Shown in pieces: positions 48,876 to 58,729 of a stretch of 64,000 bases of DNA. Source of the stretch: an uncultured Coprococcus sp. (lineage in GTDB: Bacteria > Bacillota > Clostridia > Lachnospirales > Lachnospiraceae). The stretch lies in contig CAKQTZ010000010.1 of the NCBI GenBank assembly GCA_934277375.1, positions 23,349-87,348 of the forward strand, written 5' to 3'. Positions within the stretch are counted from its first letter, which is position 1. Each line of letters begins with the position of its first letter. Under the pieces are notes generated by a model. That model saw only the letters and a program-made list of their open reading frames with translations, did not search any database and was not told where the DNA came from. A program made the translations under genes and the position numbers.

Positions 48876-50579
48876 ATGAATAAAGGAATCGCGGGTTCAG
48901 CCGGCTACGGCGTTGGAAAGGTTGTGATCATATCTGACGCAAAGCCGGAATATGAGAACAGAACGATCACAGATACTGATGCGGAGATCAAGAGATATGA
49001 CGATGCAGTTGCAGCATTTACAGAGAAGACTCATGCCATGGCAGAGGCCATGAAGGAGAGTGTCGGAGAGCACAATGCGGAGATACTTGAGGGACACATA
49101 CTGCTCCTCACAGACCCGGGAATGGATGAGATAACAAAAGGTGCCATCATGAGCGGAACCTGTGCAGAGGCTGCATTTGAGAGTACATGCGATATGTTTG
49201 CCGGAATGTTCCTGATGGCGGATGATGAGCTCACAAGACAGAGAGCAACGGATATCGGCGACATCAAGGTGAGAATGCTCAAGATACTTACTGGCACGCC
49301 GGACATGAACATATCAGAGGTTCCAGCCGGAACTATCCTTGTGGCTGAGGATCTTACCCCTTCCATGACAGCGGGAATCGTCAAGGAGAATGTGGCAGGA
49401 ATCATCACCGCGGTTGGCGGCAAGACATCCCACTCAGCTATTCTTGCGAGGGCGCTTGAGATACCGGCGGTACTCAGCGTGGACGGAATAGTTGACAAGG
49501 TTTCGGATGGCATGACAGCCGTAGTTGACGGATGCGATGGAATCTGCATACTTGATCCGTCCCAGGAAGAGATAGACGAATATCAGGCAAAGAGAGAGAA
49601 GTATCTTAGCGACAAGGCTCTTCTTGAGGTATATAGAGGCAAAGACACAGTCACAGCCGACGGTGTAAAAGTACATTTGTATGGCAATATCGGTAATCCG
49701 GAGGATGCAAAGCAGGTTGCTGCATGCGACGGAGAGGGCGTTGGCCTTTTCAGAACAGAGTTCCTGTTCATGGGCGCATCGGAGCTCCCATCTGAGGAAG
49801 AGCAGTTCCAGGCATACAAGGCAGCCGCTGAGACCATGGAGGGCAGAGAGGTCATCATCAGAACCCTCGATGTGGGTGGTGACAAGGATATCCCATACCT
49901 TGGACTTGAGAAAGAGGACAATCCATTCCTCGGTTTCAGAGCTGTGAGATATTGTCTGCAGAATAAAGATTCATACAGAGTACAGCTGAGGGCACTCCTC
50001 CGCGCAAGTGCATTTGGCGATATCAAGATCATGGTACCACTTGTCACATGTGTTGATGAGATCAGAAGCGTGAAGGCTCTTGTGAAAGAGCTTATGGCGG
50101 AACTTGATGCTGAGAATATAGCATACAACAAGGATATCCAGGTCGGCGCGATGATAGAAACTCCTGCGGCAAGTCTCATAGCAGATCTGATCGCAAAGGA
50201 AGCTGATTTCTTCAGTATTGGTACAAACGATCTGACACAGTACACCATGGCGGTCGACAGAGGCAATGCGAAGGTTGCTTATCTGTACTCGTCCTACAAT
50301 CCTGCAGTTCTTCGCTCTATGAAGAACATCATCGAGGCGGCAAATGCAGCGGGCATCATGGTAGGCATGTGTGGTGAGGCAGCAGCAGATCCATTGCTTA
50401 TACCGCTCCTTATATCATTTGGACTGGGAGAGTTTTCAGTCAGTGCCACCTCAGTTCTTGCGACAAGAGGAACCATAGCAAAGTGGTCGAAGGCTGAAGC
50501 AGACGAGCTGGCAGCAAAGGCACTCTCACTTGCAACAGAGACGGAGGTTGCAGAACTGCTCAAGGCAAATGCAAGATAG
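48876..50579 (+). CDS. ptsI: PTS enzyme I
   Basis: The 567-residue enzyme starts the PTS chain by taking phosphate from phosphoenolpyruvate. The active His is in GGKTSHSAILAR (about residue 190), followed by the PEP-binding GVGLFRTEFLFMG and late DFFSIGTNDLTQYTMAVDRGN with the catalytic GMCGEAAADP Cys. It follows ptsH after 136 bases and ends in a terminator. Confidence 0.96.
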   Translation: MNKGIAGSAGYGVGKVVIISDAKPEYENRTITDTDAEIKRYDDAVAAFTEKTHAMAEAMKESVGEHNAEILEGHILLLTDPGMDEITKGAIMSGTCAEAAFESTCDMFAGMFLMADDELTRQRATDIGDIKVRMLKILTGTPDMNISEVPAGTILVAEDLTPSMTAGIVKENVAGIITAVGGKTSHSAILARALEIPAVLSVDGIVDKVSDGMTAVVDGCDGICILDPSQEEIDEYQAKREKYLSDKALLEVYRGKDTVTADGVKVHLYGNIGNPEDAKQVAACDGEGVGLFRTEFLFMGASELPSEEEQFQAYKAAAETMEGREVIIRTLDVGGDKDIPYLGLEKEDNPFLGFRAVRYCLQNKDSYRVQLRALLRASAFGDIKIMVPLVTCVDEIRSVKALVKELMAELDAENIAYNKDIQVGAMIETPAASLIADLIAKEADFFSIGTNDLTQYTMAVDRGNAKVAYLYSSYNPAVLRSMKNIIEAANAAGIMVGMCGEAAADPLLIPLLISFGLGEFSVSATSVLATRGTIAKWSKAEADELAAKALSLATETEVAELLKANAR

Positions 50580-50702
50580 ATTAAAAGTGCACAATATGGG
50601 TTGGTAAAAATATGAGTACATTTTATATGGCTCATGTGTTTGAAAAATCAATAATGACCAAAAAACTATGACTCGCAGTGACTATTTTAACGAAAATAAA
50701 AA

Positions 50703-50742
50703 AGTCGGCATTTTTAACTGGAAAAAGTGCCGATTTTTTTGT
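50703..50742 (+). terminator. Terminator after ptsI
   Basis: TCGGCATTTTT / AAAAAGTGCCGA stem followed by TTTTTTTG. The remaining bases up to 50888 show no other clear signal. Confidence 0.85.
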
Positions 50743-50888
50743 TACAGTATATTTAGTAGCAGGAAGAACACTTGGTGACCAGAGTAAGCCTTGCGAATCG
50801 AAACAGGCAGGCGTATCATATGGCGATTTTAGTGAGTTTGTTTCAATAGTATTGTAAATGGAAATAATATGGATAGGAGGATGTAATA

Positions 50889-51191
50889 ATGTTTGAGAAT
50901 GAAAAAGTGAACCATGTGAAGTTTGGTGAAGGCAGCGTGATGGAATGTGATGGAAGTCATATAAGAATTGTATTTTCCTGCAATAATGTAGAAAAGACAT
51001 TTGCCTATCCGGGGGCATTTGACAAGTTTGTGAGCTTCCAGAGTGAGGAGGCACAGCACGCTGCAAAATTGGAACTGGAACAGATAAAAAAGAATCAGAA
51101 GAAACTTGATGCGATGAAGAAGCTCATTCAGCAGGAGAACGAAAGACGCAGAGAAGAAGCGTTCAAAGCAAAGATGAAGAGAAAAAGATAA
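50889..51191 (+). CDS. Small basic protein, PcrA C-terminal (Tudor)-like start
   Basis: The 100-residue protein starts EKVNHVKFGEGSVMECDG, resembling the small beta domain at the end of PcrA/UvrD helicases ('V.H..FG.G.V'), then becomes a long basic helix (KLELEQIKKNQKKLDAMKK...ERRREEAFKAKMKRKR). A nucleic-acid or RNA-polymerase contact is possible. ATAGGAGGA precedes ATG 50889 and a terminator follows. Function unknown. Confidence 0.75.
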   Translation: MFENEKVNHVKFGEGSVMECDGSHIRIVFSCNNVEKTFAYPGAFDKFVSFQSEEAQHAAKLELEQIKKNQKKLDAMKKLIQQENERRREEAFKAKMKRKR

Positions 51192-51235
51192 ACGGAAAAC
51201 GTGATACACAGAAAATCATATACAGAGCAGATGGA

Positions 51236-51278
51236 GTGAGAATGTCGGCCTTCAGGGCCAGGTGTTCTCACTTTTTTG
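51236..51278 (+). terminator. Terminator after the small basic protein
   Basis: GTGAGAA ... TTCTCAC with inner GGCC/GGCC stem, followed by TTTTTT. Confidence 0.85.
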
Positions 51279-51377
51279 CATTTAAAAAAGAGGAATTCCA
51301 ATTGCAGCGTTGAACACATATGGGGATTGTGTTACCATAACTATATGTTTTATATAATGTGAGCAGGAGGGATATAC

Positions 51378-53267
51378 ATGAGAAAAATTAAAATTGCTTG
51401 GATTGTTTTTCTGGTGCTGATATGTATGATTCTGCATCTGGACATGCTGGATGCAAGGGCAGATTCGGAAATGCTGACGTATGGTAATCTGACATATAAG
51501 ATAGATTCAGAAACAGGAACGATTGCAATCAGGGGATGTACAGATAAAAATATTTCGTCTGTAACAATTCCGATAGAAATTGGCGGAAGAAAGGTGACGA
51601 ACATTGGTGATTATGCATTTATGAATTGCGATAATCTTCAGAGCGTCACGATACCTGAGGGAATTAAGTATATTGGTGCTGGTGCGTTTGCATACTGTGA
51701 GAAGTTGACTGGAATAAAGATACCTAAAAGCGTGAAGAAGATATATAAATGGGCATTTATTGGATGCGAGGGATTAGAGTCGATCCAGGTTGAAAGTGGA
51801 AACACAGTGTATGACAGCAGAGGCAATTGTAATGCTATCATAGAATCTGATGGGGACAAATTGATACAGGGATGTGTAAATACAGTGATACCATCAAGTG
51901 TTGCGGTCATTGGATATAGTTCATTTGACCATCAGACGAGACTAAAGGAAATAACGATACCCAAAGGTGTTACGGATATAGAAGAAAAAGCCTTTCGTTA
52001 TTGCTCTGCCTTACAGAAGATAAAAATACCGTCCACAGTTACAAGTATAGGTGTGGCAGCCTTTAGCAATGATACAGAGCTTAAGTCAGTAGTTATACTT
52101 GATGGAGCCGTTGATATATGCAGAGGAGCATTTATGTATTGTGAAAAGCTTAGTAAATTTGACATGGGAGATAAAGCAAAAAGTATTGACGATTATGCAT
52201 TTTTGAACTGTACATCTCTTACATATCTATGGGTTCCTTCAAGCGTGGAGACGATGAGTTATGATGCTTTTGAAGGCTGTAACATCACAATAGGATGTTT
52301 GAATACATTTAAGGCCAGAGATAATCTGGTGCGGCCAAATATAAAATACGATTTCAAATATGTGTTAGATGAAAAATCAGAATTGGTAGAGATTGATGGT
52401 ATATGTAATTATGAGTACACAGGTAAACCTATAAAACAGTACATTGAAGTCAAATATGTAGATATGCTGATGGGTGAGGGAAAAAATTATTCTATTTCTT
52501 ACAGGAATAATGTGAATGCAGGAACAGCATCCGTCACTATCACTGGAAAGGGAATCTTCGTAGGAAGTATAACGAAGACGTTTAAGATTACCAAGAGCCG
52601 TTTGTCTGGTGATTTATATAAGGTTAAGATCTCCGGGATAAAAGATATGCAATACACAGGCAAGAAGTGTATTCAGAGAAATATGGTTGTAAGATATAAC
52701 GGATACAGACTGAAAGAGGGCAGAGATTACAGTGTTAAATACAAGAACAATGTAAAATCAGGCAAGGCTACGGTTATAATAACAGGCAAAAATTCATGTA
52801 CAGGAAGAATAGTAAAAACATTCAGGATACTTCATCGTAAAGGGGATGTATTTGCGGTTAATAATCTCAGGTACAAGGTTACAAGGGTCTCTTCTTCAAA
52901 GAGCGGAACAGTTGCTTTGATTGGAAGTACATATAAAAAAGGTAACAGAAGGTTTACCTCTCTGAATATTCCGGATGTGGTTACTTCTGGTGGCGTAAGA
53001 TACAAGGTAACTTCTGTTGAGAAGAATGCTTTTAAAGGTTATAGCAGCTTAAAAACGATTCGCTGTGGACGTAATATTACGACTATAGGTGCAAATGCAT
53101 TCTATGGATGCAAAAAGGTATCCAGGATGCAGATGTTGTCATGTAAGTTGACTGGAATAGGAAAAAATGCCTTTGGGGGCTGGAAAAGAAAGGCGTCTGT
53201 AAAGTTCCCTGCGGCAAAAAGGCTGGCATACAACAGACTGCTCAAAAAAGCGGGAATGAAAATCTGA
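51378..53267 (+). CDS. BspA-like leucine-rich surface protein, paralog 1
   Basis: A signal peptide (MRKIKIAWIVFLVLICMILH) is followed by BspA-type leucine-rich repeats of about 23 residues (pattern 'SVTIPEGIKYIGAGAFAYCEKL', residues about 50-310). Next come two modules of the 'YTGK...GRDYSVKYKNNVKSGKATVIITGKN' type common in Lachnospiraceae surface proteins, and a further short LRR region at the C-terminus (SLKTIRCGRNITTIGANAF). No LPXTG is seen. BspA-like proteins often mediate binding to host or bacterial surfaces; here that is inference. GCAGGAGGG precedes ATG 51378. Confidence 0.88.
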   Translation: MRKIKIAWIVFLVLICMILHLDMLDARADSEMLTYGNLTYKIDSETGTIAIRGCTDKNISSVTIPIEIGGRKVTNIGDYAFMNCDNLQSVTIPEGIKYIGAGAFAYCEKLTGIKIPKSVKKIYKWAFIGCEGLESIQVESGNTVYDSRGNCNAIIESDGDKLIQGCVNTVIPSSVAVIGYSSFDHQTRLKEITIPKGVTDIEEKAFRYCSALQKIKIPSTVTSIGVAAFSNDTELKSVVILDGAVDICRGAFMYCEKLSKFDMGDKAKSIDDYAFLNCTSLTYLWVPSSVETMSYDAFEGCNITIGCLNTFKARDNLVRPNIKYDFKYVLDEKSELVEIDGICNYEYTGKPIKQYIEVKYVDMLMGEGKNYSISYRNNVNAGTASVTITGKGIFVGSITKTFKITKSRLSGDLYKVKISGIKDMQYTGKKCIQRNMVVRYNGYRLKEGRDYSVKYKNNVKSGKATVIITGKNSCTGRIVKTFRILHRKGDVFAVNNLRYKVTRVSSSKSGTVALIGSTYKKGNRRFTSLNIPDVVTSGGVRYKVTSVEKNAFKGYSSLKTIRCGRNITTIGANAFYGCKKVSRMQMLSCKLTGIGKNAFGGWKRKASVKFPAAKRLAYNRLLKKAGMKI

Positions 53268-53309
53268 TACTCAGTGATAAAGTTTATGAAAAAAGGAGAT
53301 GTATGTTAT

Positions 53310-55202
53310 ATGAAAAGACTGGTTAAATACATATTGTTACTGGCGGTGGTGTGTGTATTCTGCCAGCCTGTAGATGCCATGGCATATTCAGGCAGGTATG
53401 GAGATTTTGGGTATAACACCAATGAGACTGATGGCACAGCTTCCATATATTCGTACAGCGGCAGCGACACAGATGTTGTTGTACCGGATAATATTAATGG
53501 GTATACTGTGACCCGAATCGGTGATTGGGCATTCAAAAATAAAAACATGGAGACTGTGGAACTTCCATATACAGTCAAGGAAATCGGTGAGTGTGCGTTT
53601 ACCAACTGCAAGAATTTGAAAGCCATAACATTGCCAGAGGGGTTGACGACCCTCGGAAAAGAAATGTTTCATAATTGCGACAGTCTTAAAACAGTCAAGC
53701 TTCCAAGCAGTGTTGCAACGATCCCGGAAAATGCATTTAGGATGTGCACTGGACTGGAAAAAATAACAATACCGGATACAGTTACAAGTATTGAAAAAAG
53801 TGCATTTGTTATGTGCTCAAACCTGACTTCGGTTGAGTTGTCTAAAAACGTCAAAACAATTGCTGGCAGTGCGTTTGCATATTGTGAAAATCTGGAAGGT
53901 GTGATCATACCATATGGAGTGACAGAGATTGAGCAGTCGGCATTCAGTGGTTGTAAAAAGCTTAAGAGTGTGAGACTGCCAAAAACAGTGAAAAAAATTG
54001 GAAGTGGAGTATTTTCGGGATGCACTGATCTGGCAAGTATTGTATTTGAGGGAGATACTTATATTGATGACTGGAGATTTGCCGAATACATAACTGCGAC
54101 AATATACTGTGTTCCATTTTCGTCGGTGCACAAAAAATATGAAGGTTATACTGTGAAATTTGGAACTCCGGAAAAGCCACAGAAAGTTGATATCTCAAAA
54201 TATGCCGCTGATACCGAGATTTCAGGCACAAGAGACATGACTTATACAGGAAATGCGATACGGTTTAATAATAGCTGGGGCCCGGGATTCAGTATCAGTG
54301 TAAAGGGATATACTCTGTACGGCAGCAGTGATTTTTCATATACTTATAAGAACAACACGAATGCTGGAACAGCTACAATAGTGATAACTGGTAAAGGTAA
54401 TTACACAGGAACACTGACCAAGACATTTAAGATACTTCCACTCACAATAAATCAGGAATCTGACAATGTCAGCGTCTCAGGAATCTCGAATAAGGCTTAT
54501 ACCGGAAAGGTTCAGACACAGAGAAGTGTTGCGGTGACAAGGGATGGGAAGGAACTTGTAAAAGACAGGGATTTTTCAGTCAGGTACGAGAAAAATGTCA
54601 AACCGGGAACTGCAGCTGTTGTTATATCGGGAAAAGGCAATTACAGTGGAACCATCAGAAAAACATTCCGCATAAGCATACTAAAAGGTAAGACATACAC
54701 GGTGGGCAGGTTCAGATATAAAGTGACAAATCCCGCTGCAAATGGTAAAGGAACAGTGACCGTTGTCGGAACAACATACAAGAAGACAGATAGTAAATTC
54801 ACATCACTTACGGTGCCGGCATCTGTTGCTATAGGTGGAGTGAAGTTTAAGGTGTCAGCGGTTGGCGCAAAGGCATTTTCAGGATTCAAAAAGCTGAAGA
54901 AAGTCAGACTTGGCGATGGTGTAGTGAACGTTGGTGCAAATGCATTTTCGGCATGTCCTGCGCTGGTGTCCGTGGAACTTGGCAAAAATACTAAAGTTAT
55001 CGGAAGCAAAGCATTCTATAAGTGCTCAAAGCTGTCAGGTGTGACTATATCATCCAAGAAGGTTGTAAGAATCGGTAAAAATGCATTTTCCGGAATAAAG
55101 AAAACGGCGGTGATAAAGCTCCCAAGGGCAAAATATAAATCTTATGTGAGAATTATCAAAAATAGTACGGTTGCAAAAACATTAAGATATAAGAAGATAT
55201 AG
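53310..55202 (+). CDS. BspA-like leucine-rich surface protein, paralog 2
   Basis: Same order of parts as the gene before it: signal peptide (KRLVKYILLLAVVCVFC), LRR block (residues about 60-260, 'AFTNCKNLKAITLPEGLTTLG'), two 'YTGK/YTGN...NNTNAGTATIVITGKGNY' modules and a C-terminal LRR patch (KKVRLGDGVVNVGANAF). The two genes, 42 bases apart, are diverged tandem duplicates. ATG 53310 begins the signal peptide; an earlier in-frame ATG at 53274 adds a short hydrophilic stretch and overlaps the AAAGGAGA site. Confidence 0.87.
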   Translation: MKRLVKYILLLAVVCVFCQPVDAMAYSGRYGDFGYNTNETDGTASIYSYSGSDTDVVVPDNINGYTVTRIGDWAFKNKNMETVELPYTVKEIGECAFTNCKNLKAITLPEGLTTLGKEMFHNCDSLKTVKLPSSVATIPENAFRMCTGLEKITIPDTVTSIEKSAFVMCSNLTSVELSKNVKTIAGSAFAYCENLEGVIIPYGVTEIEQSAFSGCKKLKSVRLPKTVKKIGSGVFSGCTDLASIVFEGDTYIDDWRFAEYITATIYCVPFSSVHKKYEGYTVKFGTPEKPQKVDISKYAADTEISGTRDMTYTGNAIRFNNSWGPGFSISVKGYTLYGSSDFSYTYKNNTNAGTATIVITGKGNYTGTLTKTFKILPLTINQESDNVSVSGISNKAYTGKVQTQRSVAVTRDGKELVKDRDFSVRYEKNVKPGTAAVVISGKGNYSGTIRKTFRISILKGKTYTVGRFRYKVTNPAANGKGTVTVVGTTYKKTDSKFTSLTVPASVAIGGVKFKVSAVGAKAFSGFKKLKKVRLGDGVVNVGANAFSACPALVSVELGKNTKVIGSKAFYKCSKLSGVTISSKKVVRIGKNAFSGIKKTAVIKLPRAKYKSYVRIIKNSTVAKTLRYKKI

Positions 55203-55377
55203 TAATGTAGGTAATTAAATATGTAAGAAGATGGATATTTTACATATACCTTGATTTTGTTGATATTTTTTGCTAAATTAAGTACGTACGTGTATAAATA
55301 GGGGCGTTTGCACCCATTTACAGAATAAAATGATCATAACAGTCATAATTTGGCTGTCGGAAAGGACGGAGCACAGA

Positions 55378-56265
55378 GTGTATAAGATTACTAAGGTTGA
55401 ACAGTTGACAGAGACCATATACCTCATGGACGTGGTTGCACCACGAGTTGCAAATAAATGTCTTCCAGGACAGTTTGTAATTGTCAGAGGTTCAGAGGAT
55501 GGAGAGAGAATCCCTCTCACTATCTGCGATTACTCAAGAGAGGACGGAATCATCACTATAGTATTCCAGGTAGTTGGAGCTGCTACAGAGATGATGAAGA
55601 ATAAGAAGGTTGGAGATTCATTTGCGGATTTCGTTGGACCACTTGGATGTCCATCAGAGTTCTGCAAGGAAGATATAGAAGAGCTCAAGAAAAAGAAGAT
55701 TCTCTTCGTTGCAGGTGGTGTTGGAACAGCGCCTGTATATCCACAGGTAAAGTGGCTCCACGAGCAGGGTATCGATGCTGATGTCATCGTCGGAGGAAGA
55801 AACAAGTCACTCATCATTCTTGAGGATAAGATGAAGAAGGTAGCCGGCAACCTGTATATCACAACAGATGACGGTTCATATGGAAGCAAGGGTGTCGTTA
55901 CCAATGAGATCCAGAAGCTTGTAGACGCTGGCAACAAGTATGATGTATGTGTTGCCATCGGACCTATGATCATGATGAAGTTCGTATGTAAGCTCACAAA
56001 GGAGCTTGAGATTCCTACAGTTGTCAGCCTTAACCCTATAATGGTAGATGGAACAGGTATGTGTGGTGCCTGCCGTGTGACAGTAGGCGGAGAGGTTAAG
56101 TTCGCGTGTGTAGATGGACCAGAGTTCGACGGTCACAAGGTGAACTTTGAGGAGGCTATGCAGCGTCAGCAGATCTACAAGACAGCAGAGGGCAGAGCAT
56201 TCCTTGCAGCAAAAGAGGGCGATACACATCATGGCGGATGTGGAAACTGTGGAGGTGACAAGTAA
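55378..56265 (+). CDS. nfnA: NfnA-like ferredoxin-NADP reductase subunit
   Basis: The 295-residue flavoprotein has the FAD region (RIPLTICDY), the NAD-binding GGVGTAPVYPQ, and a C-terminal [2Fe-2S] site with Cys in DGTGMCGACRVTVGG and KFACVDGPEFDGH. With the overlapping downstream gene it forms NfnAB, the electron-bifurcating transhydrogenase linking NADH, ferredoxin and NADPH. Start GTG 55378 follows GGACGGA; the longer frame from 55330 (ATG) adds residues not found in the family. Also annotated as sulfide dehydrogenase or dihydroorotate dehydrogenase-like subunit in many genomes. Confidence 0.88.
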   Translation: MYKITKVEQLTETIYLMDVVAPRVANKCLPGQFVIVRGSEDGERIPLTICDYSREDGIITIVFQVVGAATEMMKNKKVGDSFADFVGPLGCPSEFCKEDIEELKKKKILFVAGGVGTAPVYPQVKWLHEQGIDADVIVGGRNKSLIILEDKMKKVAGNLYITTDDGSYGSKGVVTNEIQKLVDAGNKYDVCVAIGPMIMMKFVCKLTKELEIPTVVSLNPIMVDGTGMCGACRVTVGGEVKFACVDGPEFDGHKVNFEEAMQRQQIYKTAEGRAFLAAKEGDTHHGGCGNCGGDK

Positions 56266-57665
56266 TGGCTATAGAAGTAGATGTTTGGAAGAGAGTGCCG
56301 GTTCGCGAGCAGGAGCCACAGGTACGTGCAAAGAATTTTGAAGAGGTTTGTTACGGATATAATGAAGAGGAGGCTATGGCTGAGGCTTCAAGATGTATAG
56401 GATGTAAGAATGCCCCATGTATGAATGGCTGTCCTGTATCTATCAATATCCCTGGATTTATAGCTCAGGTCAAGGAGGGCAACTTCGCTGAGGCGTTCAA
56501 GATCATCAGCGAGTCATCAGCACTTCCTGCTGTATGTGGCCGTGTATGTCCACAGGAGACACAGTGTGAGCAGAAGTGTATCAGAGGAATCAAGGGCGAG
56601 GCGATATCCATCGGTAAGCTTGAGAGATTTGTTGCTGACTGGGCTCGTGAGAACGGAATCAAGCCAGAGCCTGCAAAGGAGATGAACGGTCACAAGGTGG
56701 CAGTCATCGGATCAGGCCCTTCAGGTGTGACAGCAGCCGGAGATCTTGCAAAGATGGGTTACGATGTAACTATATTCGAGGCACTTCACCAGCCAGGCGG
56801 AGTTCTCGTATACGGAATCCCAGAGTTCCGTCTTCCAAAGGAGAAGGTAGTTGCCAAGGAGATCGAGAACATCAAGTCACTTGGTGTCAAGATAGAGACA
56901 AATGTAGTAGTAGGAAAGTCAGTTACGATTGACTCACTCCTTGAGGATGAGGGATTTGATGCAGTGTTCATCGGATCAGGCGCAGGACTTCCTAAGTTCA
57001 TGGGTATCCCGGGTGAGAATGCCAACGGCGTATTCTCAGCAAATGAGTACCTCACAAGAAGCAACCTCATGAAGGCATTTGACGAGAATTCAAATACACC
57101 TATCATGAGAGGTAAGAAGGTTGCCGTAGTCGGCGGTGGAAATGTTGCTATGGATGCAGCGAGAACAGCGCTCAGACTTGGCGCTGAGACACATATCGTA
57201 TACAGACGTTCAGAGGAGGAGCTCCCAGCCAGAGTTGAGGAGGTTCACCACGCTAAGGAAGAGGGAATCATATTTGATCTCCTCACAAACCCAACAGAGA
57301 TCCTTGAGGATGAGAACGGCTGGGTATGCGGTATGAAGTGTGTGAAGATGGAGCTCGGTGAGCCTGATGCATCAGGCAGAAGAAGACCTGTTGAGATTCC
57401 AGATTCAGAGTTCACAATGGATGTTGACACAGTCATCATGTCACTTGGAACTTCACCAAATCCACTTATCTCATCGACAACAGAGGGACTTGAGACAAAC
57501 AAGTGGAAGTGTATCGTTGCAGAAGAGGCAAACGGACAGACAACCAAGGAAGGCGTATATGCCGGTGGTGATGCCGTTACAGGAGCTGCAACAGTTATCC
57601 TTGCAATGGAAGCTGGCAGAGCTGGTGCAAAGGGAATTGATGAGTACATCAAGAACAACAAGTAA
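56265..57665 (+). CDS. nfnB: NfnB-like glutamate-synthase-type NADPH subunit
   Basis: The 466-residue protein carries two [4Fe-4S] motifs near the N-terminus (SRCIGCKNAPCMNGCPV and CGRVCPQETQCEQKC), then a FAD Rossmann fold (VIGSGPSGVTAAG) and an NADPH fold (VVGGGNVAMDAARTA). This is the GltD/GltA small-subunit fold; pairing with the upstream NfnA-like gene identifies it as NfnB rather than a glutamate synthase part, as no gltB large subunit is here. Its ATG shares a base with the upstream stop. Confidence 0.9.
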   Translation: MAIEVDVWKRVPVREQEPQVRAKNFEEVCYGYNEEEAMAEASRCIGCKNAPCMNGCPVSINIPGFIAQVKEGNFAEAFKIISESSALPAVCGRVCPQETQCEQKCIRGIKGEAISIGKLERFVADWARENGIKPEPAKEMNGHKVAVIGSGPSGVTAAGDLAKMGYDVTIFEALHQPGGVLVYGIPEFRLPKEKVVAKEIENIKSLGVKIETNVVVGKSVTIDSLLEDEGFDAVFIGSGAGLPKFMGIPGENANGVFSANEYLTRSNLMKAFDENSNTPIMRGKKVAVVGGGNVAMDAARTALRLGAETHIVYRRSEEELPARVEEVHHAKEEGIIFDLLTNPTEILEDENGWVCGMKCVKMELGEPDASGRRRPVEIPDSEFTMDVDTVIMSLGTSPNPLISSTTEGLETNKWKCIVAEEANGQTTKEGVYAGGDAVTGAATVILAMEAGRAGAKGIDEYIKNNK

Positions 57666-57686
57666 TTAAATAGAATCATAAAAATG

Positions 57687-57730
57687 AGGCTGATGTGTAA
57701 GAGTGAAGACTTCACATTAGCCTTTTTTGA
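57687..57730 (+). terminator. Terminator after nfnAB
   Basis: AGGCTGATGTG ... CACATTAGCCT with TTTTTT following. Confidence 0.8.
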
Positions 57731-57773
57731 TAAAATAACTTAGATGACAGATATTCAAAAGGGAGGAAATAAA

Positions 57774-58148
57774 ATGGGGAATATAAAGAAAATGATATCA
57801 GTGATACTGGTAGTGGTATGTGTGTTTGCGTTTACAGCGTGTGGTAAGACTGAGACGCTGGATGGAAAATGGGTGCTTGTAAAAAGTGAGACATCAGATG
57901 GCAAGACGTATAAGGTCAAGAGTGAGGATACAAAAGAGATCTATGAAATAAGTGGTGATACTGCAACATTTTACTATTCCGGTAAGGCGATGGGGGATAA
58001 GACTATCAATCTGCAGGTGGAACAGACGGGGGATAATCAGTACAACTTTAAGATGACGGATACTCTTAGCTTTTCAACGGGCACGATAGATGGAAAATAT
58101 CTGAAATGCACCATAGGAGATATGACATTTATATATGAGAAGGATTAG
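57774..58148 (+). CDS. Small lipoprotein
   Basis: A lipoprotein signal (MGNIKKMISVILVVVCVFAF) ends in the lipobox FTAC with Cys23. The mature part of about 100 residues is a beta-rich domain starting LDGKWVLVKSETSDGK, like the lipocalin-type 'DUF4923/DUF5640' small lipoproteins of Clostridia. GGGAGG precedes ATG 57774; an upstream in-frame ATG (57744) would precede the ribosome site. Function unknown. Confidence 0.82.
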   Translation: MGNIKKMISVILVVVCVFAFTACGKTETLDGKWVLVKSETSDGKTYKVKSEDTKEIYEISGDTATFYYSGKAMGDKTINLQVEQTGDNQYNFKMTDTLSFSTGTIDGKYLKCTIGDMTFIYEKD

Positions 58149-58214
58149 AAGGTTGAACATAGAAATAACAGTAAAGACTTGTAGGAAAAAACGTGACGAA
58201 CAGGGGGAATAGAT

Positions 58215-58574
58215 ATGTACGATGAATTTGCAAAATGGTTAGACCGGATATTGGACGAGAATATGCCGCTGCCGGGTGTGGCGATCAACTTCAATATATA
58301 TGAAGAGGTGGATTTGCATTGGTCGATCCAGTTGATAAGCTCAACTTATTTTGATGAGGAGGATGAGGACTGGAATTGTTACGAGGAGTTCACCACCGGG
58401 GAGGACCTGTACGGATGGCAGCAGGATACCGGCTGGGAGGAGATACTTGATATTTCCTGTGAGATGATCAGAAAGTATCTCACAGAGGGAAAATATGCCG
58501 ATGAGCTGAAGAAGTATGAGGCTGTTGCCGCCGGATTCGTGGATGGGGATGTGGAGATCCTGTACAGAAGATAG
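58215..58574 (+). CDS. Small acidic protein of unknown function
   Basis: A 119-residue, strongly acidic protein (DEEDEDWNCYEEF) with four Trp in the centre. It does not match a family I know. Size and charge are compatible with an immunity or regulatory protein, but there is no toxin gene next to it. CAGGGGGAAT precedes ATG 58215. Confidence 0.7.
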   Translation: MYDEFAKWLDRILDENMPLPGVAINFNIYEEVDLHWSIQLISSTYFDEEDEDWNCYEEFTTGEDLYGWQQDTGWEEILDISCEMIRKYLTEGKYADELKKYEAVAAGFVDGDVEILYRR

Positions 58575-58729
58575 AATGTTATGGAAAATAGTATGTAGTA
58601 GAAAATTGAAAATCGAGTGAATTGTGGGAAAACGAAAGCGTTATAGGAATAGTGTACGTTGTATGAAAATGTGTGAGTTGTAGAAAAATAGCATGTATTT
58701 CAGAAAAATTGAGATAGGTGGGTGACAAC

